64,000 bases of DNA from Bryoerythrophyllum caledonicum (lineage: Eukaryota; Streptophyta; Bryopsida; Pottiales; Pottiaceae): assembly GCA_963971425.1 (NCBI GenBank), contig OZ020514.1:40895158-40959157 (forward strand), given 5' to 3'. Of the stretch, positions 34,476 to 45,368 are shown in pieces. The notes beneath the pieces were generated by a model, which was not told the DNA's origin, searched no databases, and was given only the letters and a program-made list of their open reading frames with translations. Each line of letters begins with the position of its first letter. The stretch's first letter is position 1. Made by a program: the position numbers and the translations under genes.

Positions 34476-35960
34476 TTCAGAATATTTATAACTAATTCTC
34501 TTATAAGTGGCTATTAGCCTGTCATTTAGCTCACTTTTAGCTAAACTTGGAGCATGGTGTTAATCCGGGTTAGTAGTTTGGAGGAAATTTCGTAACTTCT
34601 AAGGCTTCAATGTGAATATTAAGCTATTCATATTCAATGAACACATGTGGTATAAAAGAAGTGTCGACTAATGTAATCTTCTTTTCATTATTATAGTTAA
34701 ATTTGTAATGTAATGTTATCCGTAGTACTTATTTTTCTAGGGATTTTTGTAGTGAACATTACCTCCCAATTTAATGGCAACTCATATCCCTCCATAGTGT
34801 AGAATCTAGATGTCTACTTTAGCTCTTATGTCCTACATGTGTTAATTAAGGAGTTGCTAAATCTTCCAATATAACAATTATGGTGTTAGAAGACTTTCAG
34901 ATTGAATTAGCTCCTCTTGAAACTAATTGCTCAAAAAGAGTGATATAAGAGACATTTGTATGCAAGTCTAGAATCTTTTAAATGCTTCTTGAAGCAACTT
35001 AGAATGAACCTTCCCCATGCATCTTAGATCAATTCAAACATTAAAATAAATTGCTTGAAAAAAAATTTGTTTGGTAAGTTTGGAAATTTGTTTCCAAGGA
35101 AATTTACTTAGCAATAAAAATAGCAAGTATAGTAAAAATGTTGTAGGTGCAATAAAACCTAGCCAGATAAAGTCTTGTAACTAACGTGCTTGAAACTTAG
35201 ATTTTAGATAGATTTTAGATGGATTGGATGAATGTTAGTTAGATCTAGAGTTGATAAGCCTCGTGTCACGAGATGTCATGTCAAGGGCTTCTCCGTATTG
35301 TAGTTTTAGCGTAGATTAGTTGCTACTAATCTACGTGTGTTTAGGGACGAATGGCGGCGCACCGCATTCATCCGTGGATGATTTTCATCCACTTAGGGTT
35401 GTATGCGTATGCTTATAGCGTTGCACATGTCCTTGACTTAACGTCTTTGTCAAGTCAAACTTTGTGAGTGAGTTAGTGAGTGTATAGTGAGTTCTTTGCT
35501 TGTAATTAATGATTTGTCATTAGTAAAAGCTCTGCATTCACTATTTAGTTGCACTCGTTGATTTTCCCCTTGTCGAGTGTGTGCCGCCTGACTTCTTGTG
35601 GAAAACACATGTATCTTTCACTTGACAAAGACCTCCACTTATCTCTCGCATTAGAGAAATTTGTTCAGAATGGGAAGAATAGAGGATGGTGGGTTACAAA
35701 AATTAAACATTGATTAATGATGTTAATTAGGATTTTAGTGTGTACAACTGTCTTTGCTCGGTTGGAACTGGAGTGCAATCTCCGCTCTGGAGGTGTTGGA
35801 GCTCGTGGAAGGAAGCCCGATAATTCATTTGTTTGAGCAATTGTCGTAGTCCAGTAGTTCGTATTTCTTAAAATTAACCAAAATTAACCTTAAGAAAGCC
35901 CCACCTAACCGGATTAGTTCCAGGGATTTCTATCGTGCGTTAAACAATTTACTTCTAAAC
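34476..35960. other. no gene; possible worn LTR near 35230-35640
   Basis: No coding frame. TAGATTAGTTGCTACTAATC with following TA (35312-35333) is a clean hairpin, and 35230-35640 has promoter-like spacing and GAGTGAGTTAGTGAGTG words reminiscent of plant LTRs. No partner copy or target duplication was found, so this stays a suggestion. Confidence 0.3.
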
Positions 35961-36900
35961 ACAAAGCCATTTCAAAATACCTTAGCACATCCCGGAGAAT
36001 GGCTTCCCGGGCATTTTCATGACCAACAAATAGCAACCGACTTGTTTAGTTTAAACTCCGTTGAGCGTCGGAGTAGATTTCCGGTGAGTTTTTATAGTGC
36101 CCGGAAAATCACTACCCTCCGTTCTCGCAGTCCAGAGGCCATCAAAAATCCACAAGCTAAACTACCCTTAGATTTAGACAAAAGGTTGTAGTTAGTTTCC
36201 CCGGGTTTCACAATCTCCCGGAAGGCTACCCCGGGGAGGTTTTCCCGGAAAAGCCTTCCCGGTGAATAGGTCACGCAAACCCGGGTTTCCCACCACAACC
36301 ACACCTAATGAATCAAAGCAAAAATAATGTAAGAATCATAACAAGCTAGTGTCATACAAACAAAATGAGCAAGACTTCCTTCTACGGGGATTATGGAGCC
36401 TCATCCGCCGCAAGGGTAGAAACCTTAGAATACTCTAAGATAAGGCTTAACCGGCACCTCTACCGGCGTACCAAGAGTGGGGATATCACCCCTCCTCTCC
36501 TACCAATCCAAGCACTTCCCACTTAAGGAACGCTATCATTAATAGCGGTGGGTTTTCCCGGATCCCGGATCCGGTGAAAACAACCCTTCCCGGTCCCGGA
36601 CCGGTCTCTAGGGTTTGAAGTAGGTCCCGGACCTCCCTTCACCTATTCTAACTTGGATGCCCTACACCCTCCAAAAGCCTCGGGCTCACAACACACACTA
36701 GCAAGTCACAACTTCACATCACCTAGGCAAAGACACACTAGGAGGACTCACCTCTTTCTATCTTCACTTGCAACAAACTCTACAAAAGTCAAGACAACAT
36801 ATCAATGAAGACACAAAGAAAAGAAAGAAGACACAAGGATACATATAAGGACACCAAAGACATGAGCAAAGACATAAACATAAGCAAAGACGCAAAGAGG

Positions 36901-37145
36901 GAGAGTGAAGATACAAAGGAGTGTAAAGACACAAAAACACAAGCAAAGACACAAAGAGGGAATGAAGATACAAAGAAGGAGTGTAAAGACACAAAAACAC
37001 AAGCAAAGACACAAAGAGGGAATGAAGATACAAAGAAGGAGTGTAAAGACACAAAAAACACAAGCAAAGACACAAAGAGGGAATGAAGATACAAAGAAGG
37101 AGTGTAAAGACACAAAAACACAAGCAAAGACACAAAGAGGGAATG
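36901..37145. repeat. 60-bp minisatellite, four units
   Basis: Units starting near 36901, 36961, 37021 and 37082 share AATGAAGATACAAAGAAGGA and ACACAAGCAAAGACACAAAG. The third unit carries one extra base. Open frames here are repeat artefacts (Lys/Thr-rich on plus, Leu/Cys/Phe-rich on minus). Confidence 0.95.
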
Positions 37146-37540
37146 AATTAAAAGGAGCACCAAGCCCCCCTTAAGTACACCAAGGCCACTCACTAAACTA
37201 CGAAAACCTAGATCCACAAATCATGGAAAAAAGAATCTAGATCCTATAATCTAGGGTGGCCTAGTCACCGGGACACCGGGAAATCCCGGTTTCCCTTCCC
37301 GGTAACCATATCCTCAACAATAAGAGGAAAATGGAAGAATTCACTTAAGTGGCAATGACCGGGTGCACAATAGGGCCCCATCGACATCATTACTCTCACT
37401 TAGTTCAATCAACCACCTTCCAAAATCTTCCCACCAATGGTAGGAAAATTACATAACAAAACATAACATTTAACAAAAAAAACATAACGAAACATAACAT
37501 GACATAACCAGTAGCATTGAAACATAGACTTCCGGTAAGT

Positions 37541-38176
37541 CTAGTCGGAGAAATAATAAACATCCTCCTCTTCCTCCTCTAAGCATTCAAAATGCTCGTA
37601 AAGGTGAAATAGGTATGGCGTGAGGAAAACTTTCGTATTCTCACCTTCTTGAATGGCACGAATTTGAGGTGTTAACACTTCTTGAAGAAGAAGTGCCCAA
37701 TCCGGAGAGGAGACGTCGAAATAAGCTTGCACATAAGCCGTTGCCAACCTCACCGGGATTCGCTCCTTCCGGTTGGGATGGAAAATCGAGTTTAAAAATT
37801 CAATCACCCTTCTCAACCTTAAATCGATGAAGCATGAGCTATGATATCTCTCGGAGGAATCATAGCTCCGAGAGGTGTGAGAATCTAGCAATACCTTGTT
37901 ATTTCTCGGCTTCCAACCCTCCCGGTTTTCGAATGAGTAGACCTTCCTCCATTTCCTTCGAGTCCATACCCGAGGCTTGGCCCGGTAAGCTCCCCGGGAA
38001 GTCCCGGGTGATGCCAATTCTTCCACTACTCCACCTCCCGCCAACTTCCAAGGCTTCTCGTATAATCCTCCACACCCCATCCGAATGAGATCCTCTTCAA
38101 GTTGCCTTCCTTCTTCCGTCCCTTCCCGCTTGTTGGGATCCACTTTCAACAACTTGAAAGTAGCCGGTAGAGCCAT
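37541..38176 (-). CDS. intact 211-residue protein, possibly gag-like, unknown
   Basis: A clean ATG-to-stop minus-strand frame. N-terminal residues 1-60 are charged (KLLKVDPNKREGTEEGRQLE); the middle is basic, with RKWRKVYSFENREGWKPRNN; residues about 135-200 look helical and compact (VRLATAYVQAYFDVSSPDWA then LLLQEVLTPQIRAIQEG); the tail is acidic (EEEEEDVYYFSD). There is no zinc knuckle, protease or RT. Length and helical content fit a gag-like or plant-mobile-element protein, but I do not recognise the family. It is the longest undamaged single frame in the CCCGG block, which suggests a young copy. The ATG at 38176 follows CCGGGACAAC and has no better upstream alternative. Confidence 0.55.
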   Translation of the reverse strand: MALPATFKLLKVDPNKREGTEEGRQLEEDLIRMGCGGLYEKPWKLAGGGVVEELASPGTSRGAYRAKPRVWTRRKWRKVYSFENREGWKPRNNKVLLDSHTSRSYDSSERYHSSCFIDLRLRRVIEFLNSIFHPNRKERIPVRLATAYVQAYFDVSSPDWALLLQEVLTPQIRAIQEGENTKVFLTPYLFHLYEHFECLEEEEEDVYYFSD

Positions 38177-39004
38177 GTTGTCCCGGGAAATTCACCGGGA
38201 CACCTATGTCTCAAAAATGCTACTTGACTTACACAAAAACAACACTTAAGTACAACACCCCTTTTGAAGTAAAGAGGTTTCTCAAGGGTTTACCGGTGAC
38301 CACCGGGAGACCGGGACGAACTTAGAATTTGTGCAAGACAAAGTTATGCAAAATTTGCATAACTCTTCTCACAAATCCAAACAATCACAAGCTTTCTTAC
38401 AAAAGAAGAGAAACAACAATAGAAGTGAGAGTAGGAGTTTTTATGACAAACAAGGAGATTTTACAAACAAGCAATTGTACAACTAGAAGTTGCACATACA
38501 CAAAAGATGAAATTTACAAGGTGGAGGCACTTTGCTTACAAAGATTCAAGTGCCTTGGAGTTGCTTCCGCCACTCCTAGTCTCTTTGCGCTTCTCGCACT
38601 CTTACAACCTTCAAACCCCAAAAACCCTAATCTAAAATAGATTTAGGTTTTTGGGTTTTCTTCCGTCTTCTTCTTCCTTCAAGCTCCAAGCTCCACCAAG
38701 GTTTTTAAGATTCAAACCCTAACTCTAAATCTCTCAAAACTTAGTTTCCTCACTTCTAAAATTTAAAGACACAAAAGAGGAAATCCTTCCTCTTGTAATT
38801 GTGCAAGCCTCTTTACTCACAAACCCACCAATTGTATCTACCCTAGACACTCCTCGGTCTCTTACTTCCTTGCATCAAAGAGGACAAGAAAAAGGAGAGA
38901 CAACCCAAGAAGAACAACAAAAAAAAAAAAAACAAACAACCTCTCCTCCCCTTGGTGTCTTCGCGGCCCTCCTCTTCTTCCTCCTCTATTAAAATAAAAG
39001 CTAC

Positions 39005-39260
39005 TGTCCGGGCCGGGGGATAGGGTCCCGGTCCCGGTCCTTTCTTTTTTTTTTTTTTTTTGACACAAAGTCCTGTCCGGGCCGGGGGATCGGGTCCCGG
39101 TCCCGGCTGGTGGTCGGGCCGGGGGTTGTGACCCGGTCCCGGCCACCACAGGGTCGGGGTTGGGATCCCGGCCCTGAGCCATTTATTTATTTATTTATTT
39201 ATTTATATTTATTTATTTTTTAAAATTTTTTTTTTAAATTTTTTTTTTTTTTTATATTTA
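39005..39260. repeat. GC-rich duplication followed by TTTA and poly-T tracts
   Basis: CTGTCCGGGCCGGGGGATMG followed by GGTCCCGGTCCCGG occurs at about 39006-39040 and 39074-39107, with related GGGCCGGGGGTTGTGACCCG after it. Then TTTA units (39181-39222) and long T/A runs follow. Not coding. Confidence 0.85.
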
Positions 39261-39767
39261 AAAAAAATCTAATTTATTTTATTCTTTTCTAATTAAATAA
39301 AAATCTAATTCATTTACAAAACAAAACATAAAGACTAACTAACTGACTAAAAGAATTTGAAAAAAAAACTACAATTACTAATATAACTAATCTATCTTCT
39401 TACTAATCTAGTTAAATAAGGTATTAACTAATATGTGAAAACCTTAACTATAAAAATTTGATTAGAATGGTGGTTCCACATAAAGAAGTACCGGGAAGGT
39501 TTTCGGACTATCCCGGGAAAGGTTTTCCCGGCCTCCCGGGCATCTTTCATAGTGTTTCCGGGTATAGGAATTTACTAGTTTAAGACCCGGTATTATTACC
39601 ATTCTAAAACTAATTAAGAAGTTAAGCATTTTCCTATTTTACCTAATTCTTATACTAACTAATTATATGTACAATTAACTACTTTCTAACAACAATTAAT
39701 CAAAACAAATACTTTTAACTCATTTTTTTAGTGGGGCCTATAAAGTGGGAGTTTTCACACTCCCACA

Positions 39768-41050
39768 GCAATCATCCATCAGGCGGGTCATCCATCCGTG
39801 ACACTAGGCGTATTGTGCTGGGATTCATGGAGGAGCCCAAGAGCTGAGAACGGAATCAAGAAGCTACGGGCAGCATGAACAGTTTATCTAGTGGCAGCAA
39901 GGGCAAATGTGTCCGTCTCAAGTGGTACTTCATCTAAGGACTCGGCGCTCGGCGCATGGGGAGGATTTACCTGCGACATTAGCCCATTCGAGCAGGGTTT
40001 GTACCCAAGGATAGGTGGCGCAAGAAGGACAAGCGCACGCACAAGGTGCGTGGTCAACGGGGCCCCACGGGTAAAGAGCTTGGATATAAAGCCGATATAA
40101 ACTTAAAACCACAGGAGCCTCAATTGCGCTTTGTAATACCTTAAACTGTGGGTTTTGCACCCAAAACTTCAGAAGTCCCTAGAGTTGGAAGTTCAAATCT
40201 AGATTTTGCAATTTTACTTAGTTTTTGAAACTGATTGCATATTTGGATTTGTAAGAAAATTCTAAGAGTAATGGCGTAGAAATTTGTTATTCAATTTATT
40301 TTTTAATTTGGCTAGATTTCGTGATGTCTGAAAACAATCACATCTTCATGTGACGTTAAAAAAAAAGTAAGAGCAAATCTTTGGGAGTAGATTACAAGGG
40401 CATTGTTACTTGGATGTGAGTGACATTTATGCTTATAGTTAGGATTTCCGCCATTTGACCTAATTTTAGTGTTAGTTTGGCGTTTGTTGTGATTTTCTAC
40501 TAATTTATATTATTTCATTGGAGGATTAATGTTTTTAAACACCATGGTTAATCTCCACTACTCCCTTAGTTTTAGACGTTAAGGGGAAACACTTTTTAGT
40601 GCTTCTCTTTGTATTGCAGGTTTGCGACTCGGGCCATCCACTGTAGGCGTGTGCTAGTGGTTCTAACTCCTTGTCTTTTCTGCTTTTATGTTCTTGGAGG
40701 AGAGGATCCGGTTTTGATTTCTGGATATTTGTACGGTTCGTCCCTCGTATTACGCGCTTGTTGCCGGTGTTTTCTAGTGGCCCAATTTCTGGTTGTACTA
40801 GATCACAATAGGGTACCGTAGAGGTGGCCGGCAAGACCTTTCTATATGGGAGGCTGTGGTTGGACTTGTGCTAGCCGGAGGTGATGACCATTGAACCACA
40901 AAGTTTGGTGGTTTTGTAGGTGTAGTTTGCCCATTCGTACCCTTACCCTTTGGATAACCCGTAGACAGGTCTTGAGGTGGTTGTTATTTATGGTAAGTAC
41001 ACAGAGTCAGTATTACCGCGTTTTCCCTCACCAGACCACTTAGAGAGTGC
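39768..41050. other. no gene recognised; 5' side of the Ty3/gypsy element
   Basis: No supportable gene. A 5' LTR of the following Ty3/gypsy element would be expected here, but I do not find a second copy of its putative 3' LTR start (TGAGGGTGGGGTATAAGTCC). The 5' LTR is therefore lost, too diverged, or the element is truncated. Confidence 0.45.
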
Positions 41051-41417
41051 TTTCACGGTAGACTTTGGGCTAGGGTCAGATACCAACGAGGCTTTTGAGC
41101 CTGTCTAGGCGTTGGATACCGATTGTAGGCTTCGGTTCTAAGGCCTGGGCACGTTTGAGGACATGGAGGATGATCTCAGTCATGTGGTACGAGATTGGTT
41201 CTCCGGACGAGCTGGGGCATCTCCTTGCCCGATTGGCGGCTTCCATTCTAGACGTGGATGAAGGAGAAGCGCGAGAGGACGCCGCCGTTGAACAACTAGT
41301 ATGCATTCGAGTTCTTGCCCCAAGATTTGGGATTGGAGGCTCTTCAGTCATATGGTAGGTGAACCATGCCACGTTGACGTACAGTTACAACCCGTTAAGG
41401 AGTAGTGGCGCTAGCAT

Positions 41418-42307
41418 ATGGAGTTGGGGACTGCGTTCAAGGAGAGTGCGGTTGCCCAATTCTTGAATTCCCTCGAGGAGCCCAAGGTGGAAGAGGGTTT
41501 CCTCAATGAAGACTCTAGGGGCAAGGGCATTGCCGTTGTGGCCGAATGGTCTGGCTTGGGGGCCATGTCACGTTTGCCTTGGCAACATGTGCGGCATTGA
41601 TGGCGGTTGGCAATCCGCCAGCTTTTAATCCTCTGGCACAATACATGGCGCACTTGGAGGTGAAGGACAGAGGGTTCAAGCGTGATCAGATGCAACGCAT
41701 CCAGGATTTTTGCTAAGAGAAGGACGATACCCCAAGCACCATGTATACATGGCTGGCACGATTGTCAACGGAGTCAAGTGATGTGTTCACGCAACGCTAG
41801 TTGGTGAAGATCTTCATCTCCAAGCTGGATAAGCGGATGGTGGAGTTGAATAGTAAACATCTTCTTTTCCAATATCACGGGAATGCCACTTTTGCGGAAG
41901 CATTTGCAGAGGTAGAAGCGCTTGATAGAGCGATGGGCGTGAGGGAGGCCACAGATTTGGTCACAACATTGATGGATGGTCTTAAGCCTCAGAAGCTTGT
42001 CCCTGCAACCGATAGCTTGGCGGAGGCACAACCTAAAAAGATTGTGCATTGATGGGCTTGTGGGGAGGCGGGTCATACCAAGGAAGATCCCAATTGCTCC
42101 AAGAAGAAGGGGGCAGGCACCGTGAAGGCCAAGCCCAAGACCGAGGTGGCCACGACTGCAGAAAAGGCTGCAGGCAAGGGGATGAAGGCTCTGACATGTT
42201 CTTATTGTGGCAAGACTGGCCACAGTGATGAGAACTGTTTTGCTTTTCACCCAGAGAAGCGCCCAAGGTCTTTGGCTGCTGAATTGGAGGTGGTGCAGAA
42301 AGTTTAG
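41418..42307 (+). pseudogene. gag region with two zinc knuckles (Ty3/gypsy fossil)
   Basis: Helical capsid-like sequence (LVKIFISKLDKRMVELNSKH, then EAFAEVEALDRAMGVREAT) is followed by two nucleic-acid-binding knuckles. The first is about 42056-42098 (ACGEAGHTKEDPNC) and the second about 42199-42240 (CSYCGKTGHSDENC, a C-x2-C-x4-H-x4-C). Lys-rich linkers surround them. This is the usual retroelement nucleocapsid arrangement. Fossil, broken. Confidence 0.85.
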
Positions 42308-42784
42308 GCCGAAATGGCGGAGCTGAGGAAGCAAATGAGCGCGATTGCTTCTTTAGCACAAGTGGCGGACACACAACCTCCGGTGAGGGCTCAGGGCTCA
42401 TCTTTACCCCTAGATCACTATTTGTATGACGCTTCAGGGGAGGTGGTGGCTGCATTCGCCACTCGTGCTCAGACCACCGCACATGCGATGACACCTTCTC
42501 TCTCTGTACCAGGAGGTAATGGCCGTTCAGGCCACACGGGATTGCCGGATTGCACTGGTCAGTCTTGGTTGCTTCTTTCTTCAAGCATTGCAGATGCGGC
42601 AACTTCTACTAGCGCTCCAACTCCGACCCCGGTCCTACCGATTTCTTCCATTCGTGGAGATGCCACACACACCTTGGCGTATATAATGTTGGAGTTGCCG
42701 GTGTTTGCTGGTGTGGACTTTCTGACACCGAATTTTCAACCATCCGGTGTATTCCACTTGGCGGGTAGTATGTAGGAGGGCAAG

Positions 42785-43552
42785 GTGTCCATGCCATCGT
42801 TGGAGGTATTGCAGGTAGTGATGGCTCCACCCATTGAGGAGGATTTGGTAGCAATGCGGGCCAAGTTGGTGGCGGACGCCATATCCGCACTCGAGACCAG
42901 TGCCATATCCACACCTATGGAGCACTCCTCCGAGGATGAGTCTTTGGTCTCTGGAGCTACTTATTTGGCTGAAGTTGCGGCCCGGTCGGCACAAGAGCGA
43001 CATAGTGTGCGTCTTGGGGTGGTACGCTTAGTAAACGATAACGGAGTCATGGTGGTTGGTTGTTCGGACGTCAACTCCACCCGAGCTATCCCTCTCCGTG
43101 TGATGTTGGACTTCGGACCTCAGCCAAATATGATTGGCAAGCAGTTAGTCCAGGATTTGGATCTAGGTCCTTCAGAACTTGAGCCTTGCCCATTTACGAT
43201 TATTACATCAATTGGGGGCATGGAGAAGGCCATGGGCTACACCCGACATCCGTTGCAATTGATGTTTGACGTGGGATCTGGTCCTTTATTCTCTCATGCA
43301 TCTCTCCAGTGCGTTGTGATTGGCGCCACCAACTACGACATTTTGGTGGATCAGCAGGCGTTTTATTCTCTTGGATTTGGAGTGGATAACTTGACAGAGG
43401 AGGCTTGGATTAGGCCTGGGTGGTCTGCCGGTGATGGCAGAAAGGAGGTCATTCCGGTTGCCTTTGCAGCTAGCACGGTGACTTCCATGGCGGATGCAAT
43501 TCTCGGGTGCAGTGCTTTGGCATCCGATTTGCCATGTGGTTCTACGCTTTAG
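42785..43552 (+). pseudogene. retropepsin-like protease region (Ty3/gypsy fossil)
   Basis: A 255-codon segment. The second half reads IPLRVMLDFGPQPNMIGKQL, then CVVIGATNYDILVDQQAFY, matching the active-site strand and the ILG-like second half of Ty3/gypsy retropepsins. The N-terminal half is an acidic linker. It lies directly upstream of the methyltransferase domain. Confidence 0.75.
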
Positions 43553-43570
43553 GAGGAGACATATGCTTTT

Positions 43571-44580
43571 ATGTCGGGGGTAGCGGAATCACGGGATTAC
43601 AGATCAGTGGAGATCCTTGCATGTCATTGCAAGGATCCCATTCCTCCATGGGGAACTCAGTTGGAGCTTACATGCCACAGTCCGAAGATTGTGGATGCTA
43701 TTGATGCTCTACAACTTTTAGTGGACTCTTCTACTCCAATGTTGGCTCGCACGATTCAGTGGCAACCACCAAATGAGAGTATTATCCTCCTGGAGCTATT
43801 TGCCGGGATCGGTACAGGGCTCGCGGCTGTGTTAGAGACCGAGATCAAGGTACGACGGTATATCCATGTGGATAGTGGCTTTGCAACCAACCGTGCCGCT
43901 CATTGTCACATTCAACGTCTTCTAGCGTTGTATCCAGAGCAGCTACCACCTTCTGCGATTCAAGGGTGTTTTGGCAAGTTGCCACATGATGTGTCGTTGA
44001 TCAGTGAGGATGATCTTCGCCGGTTAGGTCACATGGACTTGGGGATTGCCCGATGGCCTTGCGAAGGCCATTCACGGGCGAGCAGTGGACGTTGTTTGGA
44101 TGATCCAAGGTCGGGTTTCATTACGGATTTGCTCAAGCTTATTGAGTGGTGGACTAATCACCAATCGACACCACCGGGGTACATTTTTTAGAAATCACCC
44201 CCATTGAAGGATACATGGACAAAGGTGTGTGAGGATTGTGCATACATCCATCACCTTCTTGGTCCCCCCACAATTATTAATGCCGCGGCGTTGGGCTCTT
44301 ACGCCCATCGGCTACATTGGATTTGGACCAACATTGCATCATCGACATTGCTCACCTCTGCATTTACTCAAGTACAACGGTCCGTGCGCTCTGAGCTCGA
44401 TGACATCTTGGACAACCACCGTGTTTCCACGGAGGTTTCCAAGGATGATGAGCCACCATTGGCCATAGTCAAACGGGTTTGTTTCACTCGGGGGGCATTT
44501 CCCACCTTGATGTGCTATGCGGTCTCTTTTGCCTTTAGGACACCTGGTCCGAGCATGGTTTAGGATTCTTCTTCCCAAAC
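43571..44580 (+). pseudogene. C5 cytosine DNA methyltransferase domain inside the retroelement
   Basis: The segment carries the methyltransferase landmarks in order: motif I IILLELFAGIGTGLAAVLE (SAM binding), a motif II-like acidic end HVDSGF, motif IV DLGIARWPCEGHSRASSGR with the catalytic PC dipeptide, then LDDPRSGFITDLLKLIEWW, and a motif VIII-like AALGSYAHRLHWIWTN, followed by a long C-terminal half ending FPTLMCYAVSFAFRTPGPSM. This is the fold that methylates cytosine at C5 in DNA. It sits between protease and RT in the same strand and spacing as an extra polyprotein domain, so it was captured by an ancestor of this element, not inserted by chance. Part of a broken fossil; no activity is implied. 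Confidence 0.88.
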
Positions 44581-45368
44581 TTACGAGGAGCCTTCTACCG
44601 ATGAGAGGGAGCAGGCAACGGGCTTAAGTTTCTTACATGCACCACCGCCGCACCAGATCTGTATGAAAGCTAGCGTTATTATTTGTTGGGTCAAGCCTTT
44701 GACTTCAACACCCTCGTTTCAGTTTGTGACCTCTATTTTGCTGTTCAGCGCCGTTTAAGTGATCATCTACGCGTGCTAGGGGCAAAATCTAATGATCAGG
44801 GGGCAGCGATGCGACATCTCTCAGAGATCGAGGAAGCGAAGTTGTTTTTTCGTTAAAAGAGGCATTCAACTAAAGAGCTTCGTGCTCAGCGTGTCTTTGC
44901 AGCCTTGGCGAGGACTTTGGTCGAGAGGATGCTCGGGATATCTTTGCCCGATTTTATCATCACGACAGGAGATTTTCTGTGGATCTCGTGAGTGAGGAGT
45001 CTGGGGGCATCAAAGCCCTCTCTACTACCAAGTAGCAATCATCGGCCATGCCAATACGTGGTGAGTCTTCTATTGTGGAGAAGGAAACCACGAAGTTAGA
45101 CGAATGGCCTTTGAATTTGGGGCCACATCTTATCGGTGCCGAGGCACGAAAGCTACAAGCGTTTATACGTTTGTATTATAGTTGTTTTGCCTTTAGTCTC
45201 CATGATTTGGAGGGCAAACTAATTTAGAGGCAAACCAATACGCATCCAATTGGAAGACGACCACCCCATCTTCCAACGACCGTACAAGCTCAGTCTCTCT
45301 GAGAAAGTTGGAGTTCAGACTCGTTGCCATGAGTTCTTGGCCGCTAGCTTGATTGAGCTCTCTAACGG

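Larger units (their letters stand above)
35960..39767 (-). mobile_element. CCCGG-saturated repeat block, probably a retroelement body
   Basis: CCCGG/CCGGG occurs many times per kb (dense at 36190-36300, 36550-36610, 37260-37310, 38990-39175 and 39490-39590), against an otherwise AT-rich background. The block contains an intact minus-strand frame (37541-38176), internal minisatellites and homopolymer runs, and ends at ACACTCCCACA (39757-39767), a typical plant LTR 3' terminus. I found no matching TGTGGGAGT start in the window, so LTRs are unproven. No RT or integrase is seen; it may be a non-autonomous element carrying one gene. Confidence 0.4.

Noticed and set aside
36764-37217. Overlapping minus-strand frames with repeated Leu/Cys/Phe peptides
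   Set aside because: Products of the 60-bp minisatellite; several frames are open at once, as expected for a short tandem repeat.
39768-41050. 5' LTR of the Ty3/gypsy element
   Set aside because: No stretch matches the putative 3' LTR start at 50270.
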